A DNA stretch of 50,762 nt from Bacteroidota bacterium (GTDB taxonomy: Bacteria > Bacteroidota > Bacteroidia > Bacteroidales > GCA-2748055), in the NCBI GenBank assembly GCA_024244665.1, contig JAAEOI010000095.1, positions 1-50,762 of the forward strand, given 5' to 3'. Of this stretch, positions 1-10,300 are shown piece by piece. The translations under genes and the position numbers were made by a program. Numbering within the stretch: position 1 is the stretch's first letter; each line of letters starts with the position of its first letter. The notes under the pieces were generated by a model. That model worked only from the letters and a program-made list of their open reading frames with translations. It did no database searches and was not told the DNA's origin.

Positions 1-936
1 CCAGTTTTGATGTCCGACTTCATAACTATCGATTAAAATGGTTGTAAGCGCCTTTTTCCCATCTGCATCCTGAATGATTTTTTCAACCAATTCGTCCCAG
101 TGAATATCGGCGGCTACCCGGCTCATTTTATCTATTTCAAGACCAAGTCCACCTTTTGAAGGGGGTTTGGTTGTAGCGGCTGTGGTGGTATATCCAATCC
201 TCAGTACGGTCCAGTTACCATCAGGGGCATCCCATGTCAGCACTCCATTGCTGTCCATTTCACCGGTGATATTCTGAACATCTTCGACTGCAATCACGGC
301 ATCCCGGGGTGCCTTCTCAAATGTTGGAATGAACATATCGGATCTCGCCCTTAATTCCGTCAAGGATTTTGCTTCCCAGTTTTCCAGACGATACTGGTCA
401 TTCTGCGGAGTGGGAAATGCCATAACCGCTATATCGCGATAGAAATTGTATGCCTGTTGCTTTTCATTGAGGTCCGGAAGTTGGAGTTCTTTAGTAAGTT
501 CTGAACCACCCTTGATTTTTGTTTCACTCCACACGATCATCTTCATGGAATGCTCCGGTGTGATCCAGGGCCCTCCTGTACACGACCAGCCCGCTGCAGA
601 GTTGAAAGCAGCCTCCAATCCCAGGCGTTCTGCCTCATTCATGGCATGAACCATATTTTCATGAAATTCAGGAGAGTTGTATTCAGTACCACCAAATGGA
701 ATTCTCCACCCGATGTTGAAATGCTGAAAACCTCCGATGCCAACCTCTTTCCACGCCTCCATGTCTTTTGTGATGCCCTGGTTTGAAACATTGCCGTCAA
801 CCCAGTGCCACCAGGTATGAGGTTTTGCCCAATCCGGAGGATTTTTGAACTCATCTTCAAGTGGATCGGCGCAGCTGTGTAAACAGAATGATGCCAGTAG
901 AATTGTTAACAGGATATTGTGGGGGATTTTTTTCAT
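1..936 (-). CDS. GH106-like alpha-L-rhamnosidase lipoprotein (3' end beyond window)
   Basis: The first 312 codons of a gene that runs off the left edge. The reading frame is uninterrupted from the ATG at 936 to base 1. It opens with a lipoprotein signal (hydrophobic core, then LHSC with Cys at about residue 22). The mature start has the layout typical of family GH106 rhamnosidases: a WWHWVDGN motif followed by GITKDMEAW and GIGGFQ, then GWSCTGGPWITPE near residues 130-142. GH106 enzymes release L-rhamnose from complex polysaccharides in the periplasm or at the cell surface. Only the N-terminal part is visible; full-length members are usually about three times longer, so catalytic residues cannot be judged. 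It is the most downstream visible gene of the minus-strand sulfatase run, 14 bp beyond the sulfatase start at 2672. Family assignment rests on these motifs and is fairly secure. Confidence 0.8.
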   Translation of the reverse strand, partial: MKKIPHNILLTILLASFCLHSCADPLEDEFKNPPDWAKPHTWWHWVDGNVSNQGITKDMEAWKEVGIGGFQHFNIGWRIPFGGTEYNSPEFHENMVHAMNEAERLGLEAAFNSAAGWSCTGGPWITPEHSMKMIVWSETKIKGGSELTKELQLPDLNEKQQAYNFYRDIAVMAFPTPQNDQYRLENWEAKSLTELRARSDMFIPTFEKAPRDAVIAVEDVQNITGEMDSNGVLTWDAPDGNWTVLRIGYTTTAATTKPPSKGGLGLEIDKMSRVAADIHWDELVEKIIQDADGKKALTTILIDSYEVGHQNW

Positions 937-950
937 TTGTGTAGATTGAG

Positions 951-2672
951 TTAGTTTGCAATTTCTGCAACATTTTCACCATCCCTGTAGGCCTTTACCA
1001 GGTCCAGATAAGGGACATCCCGTGCCTCATTTTGAGGCTGATAGTCTCCATTTTTATAAGGGAGGTATCTCTCTTTTACATTCGAATCAGTCCACTTCAT
1101 CAGCCTGTCAAAGAGCTCGTTTGTTTTTTCCGGCATCTCATGGGCGAGATTATCTGTTTCGGAAATATCTTCCCTGATATTAAACAGTTTTAACCTGCCA
1201 TGCCAGTCAAAAATCAGCTTGTAATCTCCTTCCATAATTGACGAGTGTGGTGTTAAGGGCAGGCCATCATAAGGATTGTTGTAGATTACATTGAAGGGAT
1301 AGTGCCAGTAGCGTGTGTTGCGTTGATAGCTCTTATTATTATTTTCAGGATCCTGTAATAAGCCGGTAATGCTTCGGCCGTCAATGCCGTTTTCGCTCTT
1401 ATAATATGGAGTTGGATCGTAACCTGCTGCTTCTAACAGAGTGGGAAAAATGTCATTACAGTCTACCGCGACTTCAGACCAGAGCCCACCCTCTATTTTT
1501 CCCTTCCACCTGAATACCAGGGGGACACGAATACCTCCTTCGGTCAGGCAGGCCTTGCCTCCCATCAGGGGAAAGTTGCTGGTAATCTCGCCCCTGGGGA
1601 TGATTCTGGAGTCGATTCCCCCGTTATCAGACATAAAAACAACCAGGGTATTCTCTTCCAGCCCGCACTCCTCCAGCTTGTCCAGTATCTTACCCACTGA
1701 ATTGTCCAGGCCGCGTATCATTCCGGCATAACTGGGGTTTACATGGTCGTTCCAGCCCCTGCTATCTTTCTTCTCAAAATAGTCTATATCTTCCTGTTTA
1801 GCCTGCCATGGGCCATGTACAGCAAAATGACAAAAGTAGAGGAAGAAAGGTTGGCCTTTAATCTTTGATCGTTTGTCGATATAGTTAAGGGCCTGCTCAG
1901 TGAGGTCGTCTGTTAAATATTCTTCTCCGGATAATTCTCCTGCATTTCCTGCACATAGAGTATCCTGGGGAATATTCGGCAATCTTGTTTTAGCCCCGCT
2001 ATTCCAATCCTTGCTCCAGTCGAAATATCGTGAACCACCCGCGTCAAACCATGCAATGGGTTCAAATCCCTGATTGGCCGGTGTATAGCCCTCAGCCCCA
2101 TGGCCACCTACATGCCATTTGCCAATAAAGGCCGAATGATAGTCTGTCAATGCTTCGGCAATGGTCGTTTCGTCCCATCCATTATCGGCTGGCGCACCCG
2201 CAGGAAGTGCAGTGTTTGTACTGCCGTTCAGAAGCGCCTGCTCTATTAAAATATTATCATGATGGTCAAGCACATCGTGGGCATAACTTTGCCCGGGCAC
2301 AGTCATATTCTGGTTGTAATATGTATTGGTGAGAGGTGTGGCTGTTGTGAATCCCAATCTTGCCGGGTACTTCCCGGTTAACAAACTTGCCCGGGTTGGG
2401 GAACAAAGCTGGTTAGCATAAGCCTGTTTGAAAGAGATACCCTCATTCATTAAGCGATCAATGTTGGGCGTCTCATAAAACATCTTTTCCTTTTCGCTTC
2501 CCAACATCTTTTGGGCGTAAGCCTGAATATCCATATAACCCAGATCATCGGCCAGGATAAAGACAATGTTGGGTTTCGTTTTGTCATCAGATTCCTTCCT
2601 GACCGAATTGCAGGAAACAGCAATGATCAGAAAAACTGCCATTAACAGCTGGAATATCTTTAAGGTTTTCAT
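951..2672 (-). CDS. Type I (S1) sulfatase, lipoprotein
   Basis: A 573-aa formylglycine-dependent sulfatase. It begins with a lipoprotein signal ending in AVSC (Cys21), so it is probably anchored in the periplasm or on the outer membrane. The metal-binding ADD lies at residues 41-43. The maturation motif CSPTR starts at Cys90 and is followed by ASLLTGKYPARLG. GKWHVGG and a later MSDNGG segment complete the alkaline-phosphatase-like fold. S1 sulfatases hydrolyse sulfate esters on carbohydrates after the cysteine is converted to formylglycine by a maturase; no such maturase gene is present in this window. The spacing to the upstream sulfatase (12 bp) and to the downstream GH106 gene (14 bp) indicates one transcript. 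The subfamily, and hence which sulfate position is cut, cannot be told from motifs alone. Confidence 0.9.
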   Translation of the reverse strand: MKTLKIFQLLMAVFLIIAVSCNSVRKESDDKTKPNIVFILADDLGYMDIQAYAQKMLGSEKEKMFYETPNIDRLMNEGISFKQAYANQLCSPTRASLLTGKYPARLGFTTATPLTNTYYNQNMTVPGQSYAHDVLDHHDNILIEQALLNGSTNTALPAGAPADNGWDETTIAEALTDYHSAFIGKWHVGGHGAEGYTPANQGFEPIAWFDAGGSRYFDWSKDWNSGAKTRLPNIPQDTLCAGNAGELSGEEYLTDDLTEQALNYIDKRSKIKGQPFFLYFCHFAVHGPWQAKQEDIDYFEKKDSRGWNDHVNPSYAGMIRGLDNSVGKILDKLEECGLEENTLVVFMSDNGGIDSRIIPRGEITSNFPLMGGKACLTEGGIRVPLVFRWKGKIEGGLWSEVAVDCNDIFPTLLEAAGYDPTPYYKSENGIDGRSITGLLQDPENNNKSYQRNTRYWHYPFNVIYNNPYDGLPLTPHSSIMEGDYKLIFDWHGRLKLFNIREDISETDNLAHEMPEKTNELFDRLMKWTDSNVKERYLPYKNGDYQPQNEARDVPYLDLVKAYRDGENVAEIAN

Positions 2673-2683
2673 AGTATGTTGAT

Positions 2684-4108
2684 TTAGTTGGTGATATCAG
2701 AAGGAGCCCAGGAATACCCCCACTTGTCCATATAATACTGCGCGTCTCTGAACTTGTCCCCTTTCTGGTCCAACAATGATTGAAGTTCTTTTTCAAGTTC
2801 TTGCTGTAACTCGCTGAAATCAGAGTTATTTGCCAGGTTGTCTAGCTGATAGGGGTCCTTGTCATTGTCAAATAGAAGCCATGGCCCATTCAGATCACGC
2901 ACATAGGTGTGGCCTTGTGTTCGTATACCCCTGAACTCACGACCGCCCTTTTTCCTGTTCCACTGATGGAAAGGGACAGGGCAGGAGATCAGTGCGGCAG
3001 TTACATTCGTTGTTCCTCCTTTCAGGTGAGCCGAGAAATCTTTTCCTTCTATAGTTCCGGGTATTTCCAGTCGGGACAACCCCAGCAATGTGGGCAGAAT
3101 ATCTTCGGTTGCAAAGGGTGTTGAAATGGTGTTGGCCTGTTTGAAGAGCGCAGGGTATTTTAACAGGAAGGGTACCCGGATGGATTCGTCATAAGCCTGT
3201 TGTTTTTTAACCTGTCCGTGAGAATGCAGCATATCTCCATGATCGGAGGTAAATACAAAAATGGTATTCTCTTCAATCCCAGCCTCTTTTATGGCACTTT
3301 GCAACTCCCCGATACAGGCATCCAGTGCTGAACAATGGGCGTAGTATCCCCTTATTTCTTCCTTTGCCACTTCAATCTCATCGTCGGGCACATTTGGCTG
3401 CAGGGTAATTTCCAGATCTACATATTTTTCTTTGTCCTTCGCGGGTGCTGTATGATAGGGCGCATGCGGCGGTCCCCATGAAAGGAAGAGTAAAAATGGA
3501 TTGCCTGTATTTGCTTTGATGTATGAAATAGCATCCTCAGTCTGTGCAATCGCATCGTAACCTTCCCACTCATGGCGCTGGTTGTCTTCATCGAAATAGA
3601 AGGAATTATTATAGCCGTGTGTGCACTCCGCCACTTTCCAGTATTCAAATCCCTGGCGGCGGCTTTTCACAACTGGCCTGGTCCGGTTCATAAAGGGCTC
3701 CTGCTCGCACTCCGGTTCAGGTGTGCCGTTCAGGTGCCATTTACCAATATAGGCTGTTTTGTAGCCTGCCGCTTTGTAAATCTCAGCCATGGAGTTCACT
3801 TCATTTTTCAGTGGCTTGTCGTTATAAAAAACACCATGACTCAGTGCATATTGTCCGGTAAGCAAGGATGCACGATAGGGACAACAAACCGGTACTGTCG
3901 ATATGGTATTTTCCAGATTAATACCCTCTTCTGCCAGCTTATCCAGCAGGGGTGTTTGAACATCCCGGTTTCCGGCATAACCCAGGTCAGAGGCGCGCCA
4001 TTGATCGGCCAGAACAAAGATTACATTGGGCTGTTTTAGCTGTTTCGTTTGACATGAAGACAACGCGAAAGCAATAAACGGAATGATTAGATATATTGAT
4101 TTGTTCAT
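2684..4108 (-). CDS. Type I (S1) sulfatase, lipoprotein, CCPYR active-site variant
   Basis: A 474-aa sulfatase. The frame is open upstream to 4180, but the ATG at 4108 is chosen because it begins a clean lipoprotein signal (ALSSC, Cys19). The metal site reads ADQ (residues 34-36) rather than ADD, as in many choline-sulfatase-like or heparan-sulfatase-like members. The maturation motif is CCPYR with the modified residue expected at Cys75, followed by ASLLTGQ. GKWHLNG and the TSDHGD metal-binding segment are present. It differs clearly from its two sulfatase neighbours, so the three probably remove sulfate from different positions or sugars. It sits 12 bp upstream of the next sulfatase and 79 bp downstream of the SGNH hydrolase gene, within the same minus-strand run. 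Confidence 0.88.
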   Translation of the reverse strand: MNKSIYLIIPFIAFALSSCQTKQLKQPNVIFVLADQWRASDLGYAGNRDVQTPLLDKLAEEGINLENTISTVPVCCPYRASLLTGQYALSHGVFYNDKPLKNEVNSMAEIYKAAGYKTAYIGKWHLNGTPEPECEQEPFMNRTRPVVKSRRQGFEYWKVAECTHGYNNSFYFDEDNQRHEWEGYDAIAQTEDAISYIKANTGNPFLLFLSWGPPHAPYHTAPAKDKEKYVDLEITLQPNVPDDEIEVAKEEIRGYYAHCSALDACIGELQSAIKEAGIEENTIFVFTSDHGDMLHSHGQVKKQQAYDESIRVPFLLKYPALFKQANTISTPFATEDILPTLLGLSRLEIPGTIEGKDFSAHLKGGTTNVTAALISCPVPFHQWNRKKGGREFRGIRTQGHTYVRDLNGPWLLFDNDKDPYQLDNLANNSDFSELQQELEKELQSLLDQKGDKFRDAQYYMDKWGYSWAPSDITN

Positions 4109-4187
4109 TTTCTGAGTTCTGGAATAAGTCATGTTAGTTAAAAGTGCTGTCGATTGCAAAACTAAGAACAATAAGGCCAAACGTCAA

Positions 4188-5060
4188 CTATTTTAAAGCA
4201 CTTTCATATTGCCTGGAATGGTCTGTTATAAATTCTACAGAGGGGCATTTGAGCGGTTTTTTCCCCAAGGCTTCAGCGATTATCCTTGCTACCTCTATCC
4301 CTTGCTGACGCGAGCCTTCGGGCTTAAAATGCACATTACCCGGCCTGACAGCATACTCCTCCAAAACAGGAATGGAAAATTTATACAGCTTATTGATGTG
4401 TATATCCTTATGCTCTTTCATTACTTTCAATGCCTCCCTGTTGTAAGATTTTGCATCACCGGCTATCCTTCCCGGCTCACCCTCAGGTACCGGGGTTGTA
4501 GTGGCATAAATCAACTTTGTGTTCGGGTATGTGTTTTTCAGGTATTGGATAATGGACCGAAGATTGTTTTCATAGGTCTCCAGGGAGCTGACCTGTGTTC
4601 CATTGAGTTTATCCAGTTTTCCATTCACCACATACTTAAGGTCGTGAAGCCCTACGTTAAAGTGAATGACATCCCACTCAAAATCCCATCCCTGCTTCAG
4701 ATCGGGCCTAAACATAGCTTTCTTCAGAGTCTCCATTTTGCCAATGAAGTCATTGCTTGACCCTCCGTTTTCGTGCAGCCGGTAAACGCAGGCTAAACCT
4801 TCCAGGGAAGCCCTTACATATTCGGTATAGCCTATGGATATGGAGTCTCCATAGATAAATACTTTCGGCAAATCCGCTATCGGTTCAATGTATCTGAAGG
4901 CGTATCTTTTTGCTGTAAATCTACCCAGGTTTTTCCAGGCCTTTTTGCAAACATCACATCCGATGGCAATGGTTTGACCTGTTAATTCAGATAAGAATAA
5001 TGAGCCAAAGCCAATGGTCCCCAGAATTTTAAGTGAATTTCTTCTGCTAATCTTTCTCAT
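4188..5060 (-). CDS. SGNH/GDSL-like hydrolase, exported
   Basis: A 290-aa protein. The start at 5060 is preferred over 5081 because a purine-rich GGGGA lies just upstream and it places the RRNSLKILG signal at the N-terminus; the twin arginine suggests Tat or Sec export. SGNH-family blocks are visible: GDSIS with the nucleophile serine, then NGGSSND, then a GLHD segment standing in for the GxND block, and HFKPEGS near the C-terminus supplying the catalytic histidine. Such enzymes in polysaccharide loci are usually carbohydrate esterases that remove acetyl or other acyl groups from the glycan before glycosidases or sulfatases act. The gene lies between two sulfatase genes on the same strand, which supports a role in debranching. 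The exact substrate is unknown. Confidence 0.72.
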   Translation of the reverse strand: MRKISRRNSLKILGTIGFGSLFLSELTGQTIAIGCDVCKKAWKNLGRFTAKRYAFRYIEPIADLPKVFIYGDSISIGYTEYVRASLEGLACVYRLHENGGSSNDFIGKMETLKKAMFRPDLKQGWDFEWDVIHFNVGLHDLKYVVNGKLDKLNGTQVSSLETYENNLRSIIQYLKNTYPNTKLIYATTTPVPEGEPGRIAGDAKSYNREALKVMKEHKDIHINKLYKFSIPVLEEYAVRPGNVHFKPEGSRQQGIEVARIIAEALGKKPLKCPSVEFITDHSRQYESALK

Positions 5061-5125
5061 AATCCCCTGTTTTTGATACACAACTCTTCTTTCGATTCCC
5101 TGGAAAAAATGAAGATGATATTGGT

Positions 5126-6547
5126 TTACTTGCTTTTGTTTAAGGTGCCTTTATATTCCGGCCTGTCTTTCCACTGTTCGAAATAAGGCTCATACGCTGG
5201 CAAGGTATTCCAGAACACACGATATCCATTTGGCTCAGTAAGCCCCCCGGGATAATCACTGCCAGAGATACTTGCTTCGACAGATTTATTCCAGCTGTTA
5301 AACTCCCTGATCATTCTCCTGGCAACTCCTGGCTCTTCATCAATCAGGTTCATTGTTTCGTAGGGATCCTTTTCCAAATCATACAATTCGAATTCGCCCT
5401 TATCAATATCCAGAGAAAGAAGCTTGTAGTTGTTGTCAATCAGAGCAAACCTTCCTTCATGCCTGAATGGAATCGGTTTTTTCCTGGTTTTTATATCATG
5501 GGTGAACAACTCTTTTATGCTGCTTCCGTCAATGGGTGCAAGCATACTTGATTCCGGCAGATTAACAATCTCGGCAATGGTTGGAAAGATATCCATGGTG
5601 GAAGCCGGATAGTCAGTAACGCGATTCTTATCTACACCTGCGGGCCATTCAATCACACAGGGTACACGTATGCCTCCTTCATAGATCTTATTTTTAAAAC
5701 CACGAAGGCCACCTACGGTTTCGGGGCCAAAAGGGGATAATCCGCCGTTGTCACTGTTGAACCAGATCAGGGTATTTTCTTCCAGGTTCATGGAACGCAA
5801 ACCATCGCGAAGATTACCGATGCTCTGGTCCATGCTATGCAATTCACCATAATGATTCTGAGACTTTTCATCCAGATTGTCAAATGGTTTTTTTTCCTCT
5901 TCACCTGCCCGCCAGGGAGCATGCGGACTGCCATACCAGATCACCACGAACAGTGGTTGATTGCTATTTTTCTCTTCTTCAATAAAACGAAGTGCCTCGT
6001 TTACAATAATATGTGACGATTCTCCGCTGATCTCCTCGAAATTACCATTCCGGCTCATGATGGGATTGATGTCAAAAAAATTCGAAACCGTCAGCCATTC
6101 ATCAAACCCAAATTTTCCCGGACTCCTCGGGTCATTCGCAAAGATCGGGACTCCCGGACCACGATGACCGTTCAGATGCCACTTTCCCAAATGAGCTGTT
6201 TTATATCCCGCTTTTTTTAAGGCCTGCGCAATGGTAAGCTCCTGCTTACACATGGCGTACCCATGCGAATAGACACCGGTTCGATCATTTGACCGTCCGG
6301 TTAAAACGCTTGCCCGCGTCGGAGAACAAACCGGGGCACCTGCATAAAAACGGTTAAACCGAAGTCCGTTTTCAGCCATTCTATCCAGGTTGGGTGTTTT
6401 TAGTACAGGGTGCTTGTTATAACTCGTCTGCCCCCAGCCCTGGTCATCGGCCATCACCAGAATAATGTTTGGCCTGTTCGAGTCACTGGCTGATAGTATC
6501 AGCAGTCCAAATACCATAAGCGCAAATAAAGCTGCTGTTCGTTTCAT
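5126..6547 (-). CDS. Type I (S1) sulfatase, secreted
   Basis: A 473-aa sulfatase with a conventional signal peptide (hydrophobic core to about residue 20, no lipobox cysteine), so probably periplasmic and soluble. The metal site ADDQGWG is at residues 33-39. The maturation motif CSPTR starts at Cys74 and is followed by ASVLTGR. AHLGKWHLNGH, FNSDNGG and a final DNNYKLL...YDLEKDPYE region are typical of full-length S1 enzymes. It lies 65 bp upstream of the SGNH hydrolase and 13 bp downstream of a sulfatase relic, in the same direction. The relic is from a different sulfatase type, so this gene appears to be an intact survivor next to a decayed neighbour. Confidence 0.9.
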   Translation of the reverse strand: MKRTAALFALMVFGLLILSASDSNRPNIILVMADDQGWGQTSYNKHPVLKTPNLDRMAENGLRFNRFYAGAPVCSPTRASVLTGRSNDRTGVYSHGYAMCKQELTIAQALKKAGYKTAHLGKWHLNGHRGPGVPIFANDPRSPGKFGFDEWLTVSNFFDINPIMSRNGNFEEISGESSHIIVNEALRFIEEEKNSNQPLFVVIWYGSPHAPWRAGEEEKKPFDNLDEKSQNHYGELHSMDQSIGNLRDGLRSMNLEENTLIWFNSDNGGLSPFGPETVGGLRGFKNKIYEGGIRVPCVIEWPAGVDKNRVTDYPASTMDIFPTIAEIVNLPESSMLAPIDGSSIKELFTHDIKTRKKPIPFRHEGRFALIDNNYKLLSLDIDKGEFELYDLEKDPYETMNLIDEEPGVARRMIREFNSWNKSVEASISGSDYPGGLTEPNGYRVFWNTLPAYEPYFEQWKDRPEYKGTLNKSK

Positions 6548-6560
6548 TTCGTTGTCTGTT

Positions 6561-6791
6561 TTACCTGATCATATGCCCACGGTGCTTTCCTTTCTCAACT
6601 CTATCTGATTCTTTGACATCCAGGCCAAACCCGATCTTTCCTGCAAATCCGGTGAAGTAGCCTGCCCTCTGCAGGATCACCGGGTAGCTGTTTTCAAATT
6701 TCTCCACACTCAGGTCACCATGTTCGAAATTGCATCCGGTTTTGTATTCATACATTCCTGTCATAATACTGGCCCGGCTGGCCATAATGAG
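6561..6791 (-). pseudogene. Sulfatase relic, internally deleted
   Basis: A 74-codon fragment that reads [17 protein letters not shown], the segment that follows the formylglycine cysteine in a sulfatase subfamily with a C-x-A-S-R motif; the cysteine itself is gone. It continues through [10 protein letters not shown] and FAGKIGFG, equivalent to the GKWH region, and then stops. In another frame at the very end the bases encode APWAYDQ, which looks like a sulfatase C-terminal end. The gene therefore seems to have lost its N-terminus and most of its middle. It is in the same frame as, and separated by only the TAA-CTC-ATT codons from, the beta-helix relic upstream, so two deletions lie almost back to back. 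It is not expected to be functional. Confidence 0.7.
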
Positions 6792-7297
6792 TTATTTCTG
6801 TAATCCGGCCTTTGATATATCGATCGGCACAATCCCCATGTCCAGAGCCGGAGAATGAGGTTTAAACCTGAAATCCCCATTTTCAGGATCTTCAAACAGA
6901 GGATCTTCTGACCGGCTGTTTTTATCTACGCCATCTGCCTGGTTTTTCCTGAGCAGAGATTTACCCTTTTCGGGATTGGCTTTGCAAAAGTATATATTGT
7001 AATCCGTATCTGCATCTTTTACCCGGGCCAGTTTACGTCCCCTTCGATCCTCTGCCAGGTCCCCCGGTCCTGCTGGAAGCTCATCAATGAACTTCAGCAG
7101 GATGCCCTGGGAAGTACATTTATACAGCAGGTTCTCTGTGATTAAAGTACCTGTTTGTCCGCCGTCAGTTCGGATGGCAGATTGCATCTTAGTGTTCCCG
7201 ACCACTTATCAGAACCCAGAGGGGAAACATATAAAGTAGTTGCAAACAGGCTTGAGCTAAAAAGCAGCAGAGCAGACAGTGAAATAATCTTTATCAT
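6792..7297 (-). pseudogene. Right-handed beta-helix protein relic with internal deletion and frameshift
   Basis: Two pieces of one gene type are joined out of frame. From the ATG at 7297 the frame encodes a signal peptide and then LYVSPLGSDKWSGT, the usual start of secreted parallel beta-helix (polysaccharide-lyase-like) proteins. After about 33 codons the protein continues in a different frame (open from a GTG at 7205) with a region ending DPLFEDPENGDFRF and SPALDMGIVPIDISKAGL, the usual C-terminal end of the same family. Intact relatives are several hundred residues long, so most of the beta-helix is missing. The join is near 7200. No promoter is evident in the few bases between this relic and the terminator at 7318-7356. 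Confidence 0.75.
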
Positions 7298-7317
7298 CAA
7301 GGCAGGTGTATAAGATC

Positions 7318-7356
7318 AAAAAAAAAGGGGCTGGTCCGTTTCGGCAGACCAGCCCC
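7318..7356 (-). terminator. Strong intrinsic terminator for the lamin-tail/T9SS gene
   Basis: Read on the minus strand, a perfect 10-bp stem (arms GGGGCTGGTC at 7347-7356 and GACCAGCCCC at 7327-7336) with a 10-nt loop is followed by nine T residues (7326-7318). It lies 33 bp past the stop of the gene ending at 7389. It should insulate that gene from the decayed run beginning at 7297. Confidence 0.92.
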
Positions 7357-7388
7357 TGTGAGAAAACTACTACTACGAGAGATACATA

Positions 7389-10300
7389 CTACTTCTGTAT
7401 CTCAATCCGTTGCGTAAACGAGTGGCCTTCTGAATAAACTTTCACGAAATATAACCCGGACTCAAACGAGCTGAGGTTAATTTCTGTTTTATCAGAGTTA
7501 AGCTTCGCATTGAAGACAGCACTTCCTGTGATGCTAAAGATTGAAACAATGCTTGTGCTTCCAGGCATATTCATCAGCTCCAGTGTCAACTTCTCAGTTG
7601 CAGGATTTGGATAAATACGCATGGAAGGAGCATGGATCTGATCAATGCCAACACCTCCTACAGAAACAGTTACATCTGCCTGGCTTGTTAACGCTCCGTC
7701 ATTTACAGAAAGAGTAAGCGTATAGTCACCATTGGCATTAAAAGTCACATTGCTTGACAACTGGTCTGCACTTTCGATTACCACGTCTGCAGCATTACCA
7801 CTGCTAACTTCCCACATTTGAGTCAGGTTCGCCGGTGGTGGTAATCCATCATCCTTGGCAGTGGCTGACAACAAAATGGTTCCCACTTCCGTCAAGGTTG
7901 TATCACTGAATGCCAATATAATTTCCGGTGCGTTATTGGCATCAGGATTGTCTTCATTCAGGAAGGTAAGGAAGTAAACAGCAGTGTTTGTTCCATCTTC
8001 CGAGACTACCTTCAGCACGTCATCATGTGATAAGACCCCATCCACTCTTTGGTGTCCCAGCTTGGTATACGCTGTAGCCTGAGCGCCTTTCACTACTTCA
8101 ATATTTCTGAAGAAGAGTCCAACGGTCGAACCTTCTGCAATAAGACTGATCTCATCGCTTTCTTCGTCCACAGCATAAATGGATGATATGACATAAGCAT
8201 CACTTGAAAGTGAGGCAGGCTCAAGTTTGTAGGTAATAATAGTTACCAGGTCCTGTGCCACAACTTCAAAATAAATATCAGCTCCCACAAGTACATCCAC
8301 CTTGACTGAATCGTAGTTCATGTATTGAAGCGGGAGCAGCTTACCATCGCTGTCAATGACATTCATCACTGCAAGATCCGGAACGACCACTCCTGCAACC
8401 ACATCTTTCAGAAGGCTTCCGTAAGTAACGCCTGAGATTGTACCCACAGATTCGTTGATCTCAATGGAAAAATCAGATGGGTCATCAGCCAGAGTGAGAA
8501 CCGCATTGTTATCAAGCGGTTGGTCAGTCAGTACATATTTGGTGGTATTCGTGCCATCAGCTGAGACCACCTTCAGAGTGTCATTTCCTTCCACAGCCAT
8601 GGCTGCATCCTTCTGGCTTCCATCTGTTCTGCTGAGTACAGTCAGAACCTGCTCGGGATCTGCTTCATCAATGTTCCCCAGGAATGCCTCTACTGTCGTA
8701 GTTGTGAGATCTCCCTGCAGGGTCTCATTGTCACTGTAGCCATCACTCACCAGGTAGACCGGTGATGTGATCGTTGAGATGTAGACAGTCACCGGATCCA
8801 TCACATGAGAGCCGATAAAATTAGGAATATGATCCTGATGGGCAATCTCATTGTTATAGGTATTTACAATCCAGTCGCTGGTATCGGCATGGGTACCGAA
8901 ACTCTCTGAACACTCAATTAGTGAACGGGAACCAGTGTATACGTATGGTTTTGGCTTAATCCATCCCCTGTGAACGCCCTTAACGCTGCGTCCCGCAACA
9001 GTCCATTCCAAATCGGCTATGGGATCTCCCAGTACATCTACAAGCTCAAAGTCTGAAGGATCACCAATGGATTTTTTACCATCAAGGATCGAATCACCGA
9101 CGATCTTGAATAAATACGTGGCATTCGCCCATCTTGGAGCGGCAGCACTACGTTGCTCGTCTATACCAAGCACATCTTCTGAGTCACTCCATCGTTTGTC
9201 AATGTCTTCCAGGAGGAAATCTGTTAGATATTGTGCTCTGTTCGCCCAGGTAGCAGCCATCACAAATACCCCGCCCGGTTCCACTTCAGGATTCACATTG
9301 GCATCCAGACTGAGGATTCCTGGATTAATTATCCATTCTGAGGTATCTTCAATATAACTGAATCCTGGAACATAACTGGCGTACCGCAGTTTGAAATTTG
9401 TTTCCGAAGGCACATCCGGAATGAGGCCCATTATTGCCTCGGCAGGGTTCACAAGTGTACTTTGCACAATCATGTATTCCGAGAGGTCCATGGGCACAGT
9501 ACCCGGATTGCAAATCTCAAGATAATGCATAGCTGAGCGCTGGTGTGTTGCAGATTCGGAAAAGAAGGGAGTTCCTTCATAGTTCTGAACTTTGACAGGA
9601 TCCTTTTCAAGCTCAAAGGTTACCGAGTATGTTTCATAAATGGTATCGAGCTGGGCAGTCACTGTAAATACAGTGGTCCGGTTGGCTGCGCTACCCGTAA
9701 GCGAAACAGCTCTCTCAACACTTATTTCAGCATTGATATCCTCCGCATGGGCCACAAGAGCAGGAACATTTTTTGTTCCGTAGGGAACCAGTACGTTGTA
9801 GTTTGTTTTAAGAGAGCCGAAATGAGGAATGGTATCTCCCTTCCATCCTTCCAGGAATTCCTGTTTGTCGGGCCATGTAATGGCACCCAGAAGGGCATTC
9901 TCACCGGCAGCATAATCCTGCACATCAATATAATATTCTGTTATTGTTGATCCGTCCTGGGCTGTTACCTTCAGGATATCTCCATTTCGCAGGTCGGCAT
10001 GGACTACCTCATCCTTCCAGACAATCTCCCAATTTGCGTTGGGTGCTTTTTCCAGGTACTTAAACAGTGAATCAACCCTGGTTGCATAGGGCACATTTCC
10101 AATGGAATCTACCCCCTGACCAACGGTTACATAGTAGGGCTGGATCCACATATCATCATCAGTCCATTCATATTGTTGGTTAAAAGGATTATGCCAGTAG
10201 GCTCCTCCGATTACTTTGTACTTCAGGGGATATACTGTTGCCTGGTCTGCTGCCGGATCCAGTACCTGAATCTCGAAGTTGACCTGCTCCAGATTATTTC

